NCBI GenBank assembly: GCA_025451425.1
Contig: JANWKK010000254.1
Span: 1-8,251 of the forward strand
Length of the DNA stretch: 8,251 bases
Reading direction: 5' to 3'
DNA from: Gemmatimonadaceae bacterium
Lineage (GTDB): Bacteria > Gemmatimonadota > Gemmatimonadetes > Gemmatimonadales > Gemmatimonadaceae
A program made the position numbers and the translations under genes. The notes under the pieces were generated by a model. The model saw only the letters and a list, made by a program, of their open reading frames with translations. It searched no databases and was not told where the DNA came from. Numbering within the stretch: the stretch's first letter is position 1; each line of letters starts with the position of its first letter. Positions 5,777 through 8,251 of this stretch are shown here, in pieces.

Positions 5777-6402
5777 TACCGCCGCCGGCGTGGTGGCCGG
5801 GGACTCTCGTCTCCGCCCCACCGTCGCACCAGCTCGTGCTCTACACCGAGGTGATCGAGCACGCGCGCAACTACGAAGTCGACCAGCTCGTCGATCGACG
5901 TCGGACGGTGATAGAACCCAGGTGATGCGGGCAGGACCACCGCACCGGCCCGCGTCACACGTAGCATGTTCTCGAGGTGAATCGCACTCAACGGCGACTC
6001 GCGGGGCACGAGCACTAGGGGGCGACGTTCCTTCAGGGCGACGTCGGCCGCGCGCTCCACGAGCGACCGCGACGCACCGCTGCTGATCGCGGACAGCGTT
6101 CCCATCGAGCATGGGCAGATCACCATGCCGGCGTTGAGCGCGGAGCCTGAAGCTGGCGCGGCGCCACGATTAGCATCGTCGAACACCGTCACATGCTCGT
6201 CCCACCCGCTCGCGCCAACACGCTCTCGAAGCTCGGCCGCCGACTTCACACCACATTCTGTCTCGAGGAGACGCAAGCCGTGGCTCGATATCACGAGCTG
6301 CACGGCGCGACGTGCCTTGATCAGCTGGTCGAGCAGGCGAATCGCGTACGGTGCGCCGGACGCTCCAGTGATCGCGAAGACGATCGGGCGCACGGCTGGC
6401 AC
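5776..6402 (-). CDS. ubiX: UbiX-family flavin prenyltransferase (MqnM-like)
   Basis: UbiX joins dimethylallyl phosphate to reduced FMN to make prenylated FMN, the cofactor of UbiD decarboxylases. The 208-residue protein shows the FMN-binding AITGASGAPYA (GASG at 13-16), ISSHG, CPCSMGTLSAI and ERAADVALKERRPLVLVPRE, then HLENM and LPASPGFY. Residues known from Pseudomonas UbiX to bind the prenyl phosphate or act in catalysis all have counterparts at a constant offset: Lys124, Arg134, Glu135, Tyr164 and Arg180, plus Trp195. The open frame runs upstream to 6588 across the prenyltransferase gene; the GTG at 6402 was chosen because it lies 2 bases after that gene's stop and gives normal length. GTG 6393 is also possible. 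The cofactor should serve the UbiD enzyme encoded two genes upstream. The basic RPPRRRR tail is probably incidental. Confidence 0.95.
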   Translation of the reverse strand: MPAVRPIVFAITGASGAPYAIRLLDQLIKARRAVQLVISSHGLRLLETECGVKSAAELRERVGASGWDEHVTVFDDANRGAAPASGSALNAGMVICPCSMGTLSAISSGASRSLVERAADVALKERRPLVLVPRESPLSAIHLENMLRVTRAGAVVLPASPGFYHRPTSIDELVDFVVARVLDHLGVEHELVRRWGGDESPRPPRRRR

Positions 6403-6404
6403 GT

Positions 6405-7337
6405 CTATCGCCGCCAGCCGAGGAGCAGCAGCGGCCGGATTCGTTCGGCGAGGACGAAGACCAGCAGCGTGATACTCAGCATGCCGTTCATCATGAAAAA
6501 CGCGGCATCGAGCTTTGAGAGATTTCCCGGATGCACGAGCGAATGCTCGTAGAAGAGAATCACGGCCGCGAGGATCAATCCGCACCAATACAGCACACCG
6601 AGGTGCGCGCCGATACCGGCGAGCACCAACGCCACGATCGTCAGAATGTGGAGCGCCCGCGCGATATGAATCGCCGAGCGCTCGCCGACCGCGGCTGGTA
6701 TCGAATGCAGCGAATGCGCGCGATCGAATCCCTCGTCAGGCAGCGCGTAGAGAATGTCGAACCCGCCCACCCACGCCGTGACCGCGGCAGCGAGGGCGAC
6801 AAGCACCCACCACGGCCTGCTCCACGCCCCAGCGACCGCGAGATAACCACCCACCGGCGCGATGCCGAGGCCAGCGCCCAGCACGAGATGCGACCATCTC
6901 GTGAAACGTTTGGTGAAGCTGTAACCGAGCACCCATAAGACCGCGAGTGGCGACAGATACAGACAGAGCGGATTCAATGCCGCGGCGCAAGTGACGAAGA
7001 CTGCGATCGACACGATCACTGACAGCCAAGCCTCCTGCACCGAGAGGACGCCGCGGGGCAGCTCGCGCATCGCCGTGCGTGGATTCTGCGCATCGATGTG
7101 CCGGTCAACGATCCGATTGAAGGCCATCGCCGCGAAGCGCGCCGCCGTGAATGCGAGTATCACCCACCCGATGTCGGCGAGTCCCAGCCGGTAGCGATAC
7201 GACGCGAGCACGACGCCGATCAGCGCGAAAGGCAGCGCGAAGACCGTATGGGGTAGCCTAACGAGATTCACGAACGCGACGAAGCGTGAGCTGCCGCTGA
7301 ACGTCTGACCCTCCTGCGCGCGACCACCGCCAGTCAT
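6405..7337 (-). CDS. mqnP: UbiA-family aromatic polyprenyltransferase (MqnP-like)
   Basis: An integral membrane prenyltransferase of 310 residues that transfers a polyprenyl chain from its diphosphate to an aromatic acceptor. Both Asp-rich motifs are present: NRIVDRHID (Asn74, Asp78, Asp82), which binds the diphosphate through Mg2+, and DILYALPDEGFD (Asp194, Tyr197, Asp201, Asp205). Around eight or nine hydrophobic segments alternate with short loops, as in UbiA. The DILYALPD form of the second motif and the UbiD and UbiX neighbours fit the MqnP branch of the futalosine menaquinone pathway (like SCO4491 of Streptomyces) better than ubiquinone synthesis; this choice is inference. The ATG at 7337 overlaps the upstream stop (ATGA) and has a perfect AGGAGG 6 bases before it. 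The first 17 residues or so are polar and weakly conserved-looking. Confidence 0.9.
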   Translation of the reverse strand: MTGGGRAQEGQTFSGSSRFVAFVNLVRLPHTVFALPFALIGVVLASYRYRLGLADIGWVILAFTAARFAAMAFNRIVDRHIDAQNPRTAMRELPRGVLSVQEAWLSVIVSIAVFVTCAAALNPLCLYLSPLAVLWVLGYSFTKRFTRWSHLVLGAGLGIAPVGGYLAVAGAWSRPWWVLVALAAAVTAWVGGFDILYALPDEGFDRAHSLHSIPAAVGERSAIHIARALHILTIVALVLAGIGAHLGVLYWCGLILAAVILFYEHSLVHPGNLSKLDAAFFMMNGMLSITLLVFVLAERIRPLLLLGWRR

Positions 7338-8251
7338 GTTCTGCCTCCTAAGCCCAGCTCATTCCACATGCTATCAACGCGGCGCTTGATCTCGTCGTCC
7401 ATCGTGATGACGTCAGGCCATTCGCGCACGAATCCTTCCTCTGGCAATTTCCGTGTCGCGTCGAGGCCCATCTTCGAGCCATACGTGAACGCGCGGCTGG
7501 AGTGATCGAGTACGTCCATCGGGCCCATCGTGAAGCGCGCGTCGCGCTGCGGATCGATGTTGTTGAGCGCCACCCACCACGCTTCCTGCGCATCGCGCAC
7601 ATTCACCCACGCGTCGACGATGATCAGCACCTTTGCCAACGACATGAGGCCCTGGCCCCACAGCGCATTCATGACCTTATACGCCTGCCCCGGATACTCC
7701 TTCTTGATCGAGACGAATACCAGATTGTGAAAGATTCCCTCGGCCGGCATGTGATAATCCACGATCTCCGGAATAGTCAGTCTCAGCAGGGGCAGAAAGA
7801 TTCTCTCCGTCGCATGACCGAGATAAAAATCTTCCATCGGCGGACGACCGACGATCGTACACGGGAAGATCGGCTGCTTTCGCATCGTGACGGCGGTGAC
7901 GTGCACCTGCGGATAGAGATCGGCGAGTGAATAGAAACCCGTGTGGTCGCCGAAGGGACCTTCCGTCACGAGCGCCTCGGCGGGGTCGATGTAGCCCTCG
8001 AGCACGAAGTCGGCCTCCGCTGGCACTTCAAGGTCGCATGTGACCGCCTTCGCCAGGGATACCGGCTTGCCGCGAAGGAAGCCAGCGAACAGAAATTCGT
8101 CCACCGTCGGCGGCAATGGTGCGCTCGCCGAATACATCGACGGTGGATCCGCGCCGAGCGCGATGCACACGGGCATACGCTCACCACGATCCGCCATCTC
8201 GCGCCAGTGCGCCGCGCCGACCTTGTGTCGCTGCCAGTGCATCGCGAGCGT
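7334..8251 (-). CDS. mqnL: UbiD-family menaquinone biosynthesis decarboxylase (SCO4490/MqnL type, 5' partial)
   Basis: The C-terminal 305 residues of a UbiD-family decarboxylase (usually about 480-500), a prenylated-FMN enzyme that removes the ring carboxylate after prenylation. The frame is open to the right edge (TLA before MHWQRHK), so the Met at 8242 is internal. The active-site block EGPFGDHTG is present, with Glu (codon 7963-7961) and Asp (7948-7946) at the E-x4-D/E spacing of the catalytic acids. The catalytic Arg motif lies upstream, outside the window. The blocks PPMEDFYLGHATERIFLPLLR, EGIFHNLVFVSI, YPGQAYKVMNALWG, YGSKMGLDATRK and EEGFVREWP match what I recall of the SCO4490-type menaquinone decarboxylases rather than E. 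coli UbiD. The stop overlaps the mqnP start (ATGA). With MqnP and UbiX it forms the late menaquinone module of the futalosine pathway. Confidence 0.92.
   Translation of the reverse strand, partial: TLAMHWQRHKVGAAHWREMADRGERMPVCIALGADPPSMYSASAPLPPTVDEFLFAGFLRGKPVSLAKAVTCDLEVPAEADFVLEGYIDPAEALVTEGPFGDHTGFYSLADLYPQVHVTAVTMRKQPIFPCTIVGRPPMEDFYLGHATERIFLPLLRLTIPEIVDYHMPAEGIFHNLVFVSIKKEYPGQAYKVMNALWGQGLMSLAKVLIIVDAWVNVRDAQEAWWVALNNIDPQRDARFTMGPMDVLDHSSRAFTYGSKMGLDATRKLPEEGFVREWPDVITMDDEIKRRVDSMWNELGLGGRT
7344..7349 (-). promoter_or_regulatory. Strong Shine-Dalgarno of the UbiA-family gene
   Basis: AGGAGG on the reverse strand lies 6 bases before the ATG at 7337, inside the last codons of the UbiD-family gene. 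It is the only full consensus site I found in the window. It supports this start and suggests strong independent initiation at the membrane prenyltransferase gene despite the ATGA overlap. Confidence 0.8.

Noticed and set aside
5777..6112. N-terminal extension of the phosphoesterase frame up to 6112
   Set aside because: The extra residues overlap UbiX in another frame, are Arg/Ala-rich and unlike the family; the GTG at 5776 gives normal length and a TAGTG junction.
6403..6588. N-terminal extension of the UbiX frame up to 6588
   Set aside because: It runs through the conserved C-terminus of the UbiA-family gene; UbiX proteins start just before the ITGASG loop, matching GTG 6402 or 6393.
1..8251. 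tRNA, rRNA, CRISPR array, transposase or prophage genes
   Set aside because: I looked for cloverleaf ends, regular spaced repeats, transposase motifs and flanking duplications on both strands and found none.

Overview
This high-GC window (clearly above 60% G+C by eye) is a stretch of bacterial chromosome. Coding density is very high, start and stop codons overlap, GTG starts are common, and no mobile elements, RNA genes or CRISPR arrays are visible. The gene mix and the intergenic repeat styles (clustered CTAG/TAGCCCCT motifs, and an ATCCTGAG...CTCAGGAT palindrome) remind me of Gemmatimonadota or a similar soil phylum. That assignment is inference and rests on no database search.

Layout. Bases 1-701 hold the 3' part of a PLP-dependent trans-sulfuration enzyme (cystathionine gamma-synthase/lyase family). 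An 87-base gap with a small hairpin and a cluster of four CTAG sites follows. From 789 to 5246 runs a tightly overlapping forward-strand gene string: an M48 metallopeptidase, purD (GAR synthetase), mutM (formamidopyrimidine-DNA glycosylase), a shortened UvrC-like GIY-YIG nuclease, and a 72-residue protein of unknown function. Every junction in this string overlaps, so it probably forms one operon joining purine synthesis, oxidative DNA repair and a peptidase.

A palindrome at 5252-5282 lies in the 50-base gap between two convergent gene strings. The reverse-strand string, read from the right edge leftwards, is a UbiD-family decarboxylase of the SCO4490/MqnL type (5' end outside the window), a UbiA-family prenyltransferase (MqnP type), a UbiX flavin prenyltransferase, and a YfcE/MJ0936-type metallophosphoesterase. 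The first three form the late menaquinone module of the futalosine pathway: MqnP prenylates the naphthoate acceptor, UbiX makes prenylated FMN, and the UbiD enzyme uses that cofactor to decarboxylate the prenylated product. These genes are also joined by ATGA and TAGTG overlaps or a 2-base gap.

Nothing here looks like a wholly new system. The points most worth a second look are the UvrC-like protein that lacks the 5'-incision half, the unusual DNA-intercalation residues of MutM, the phosphoesterase coupled to the menaquinone operon, the 72-residue orphan, and the two intergenic repeat structures.
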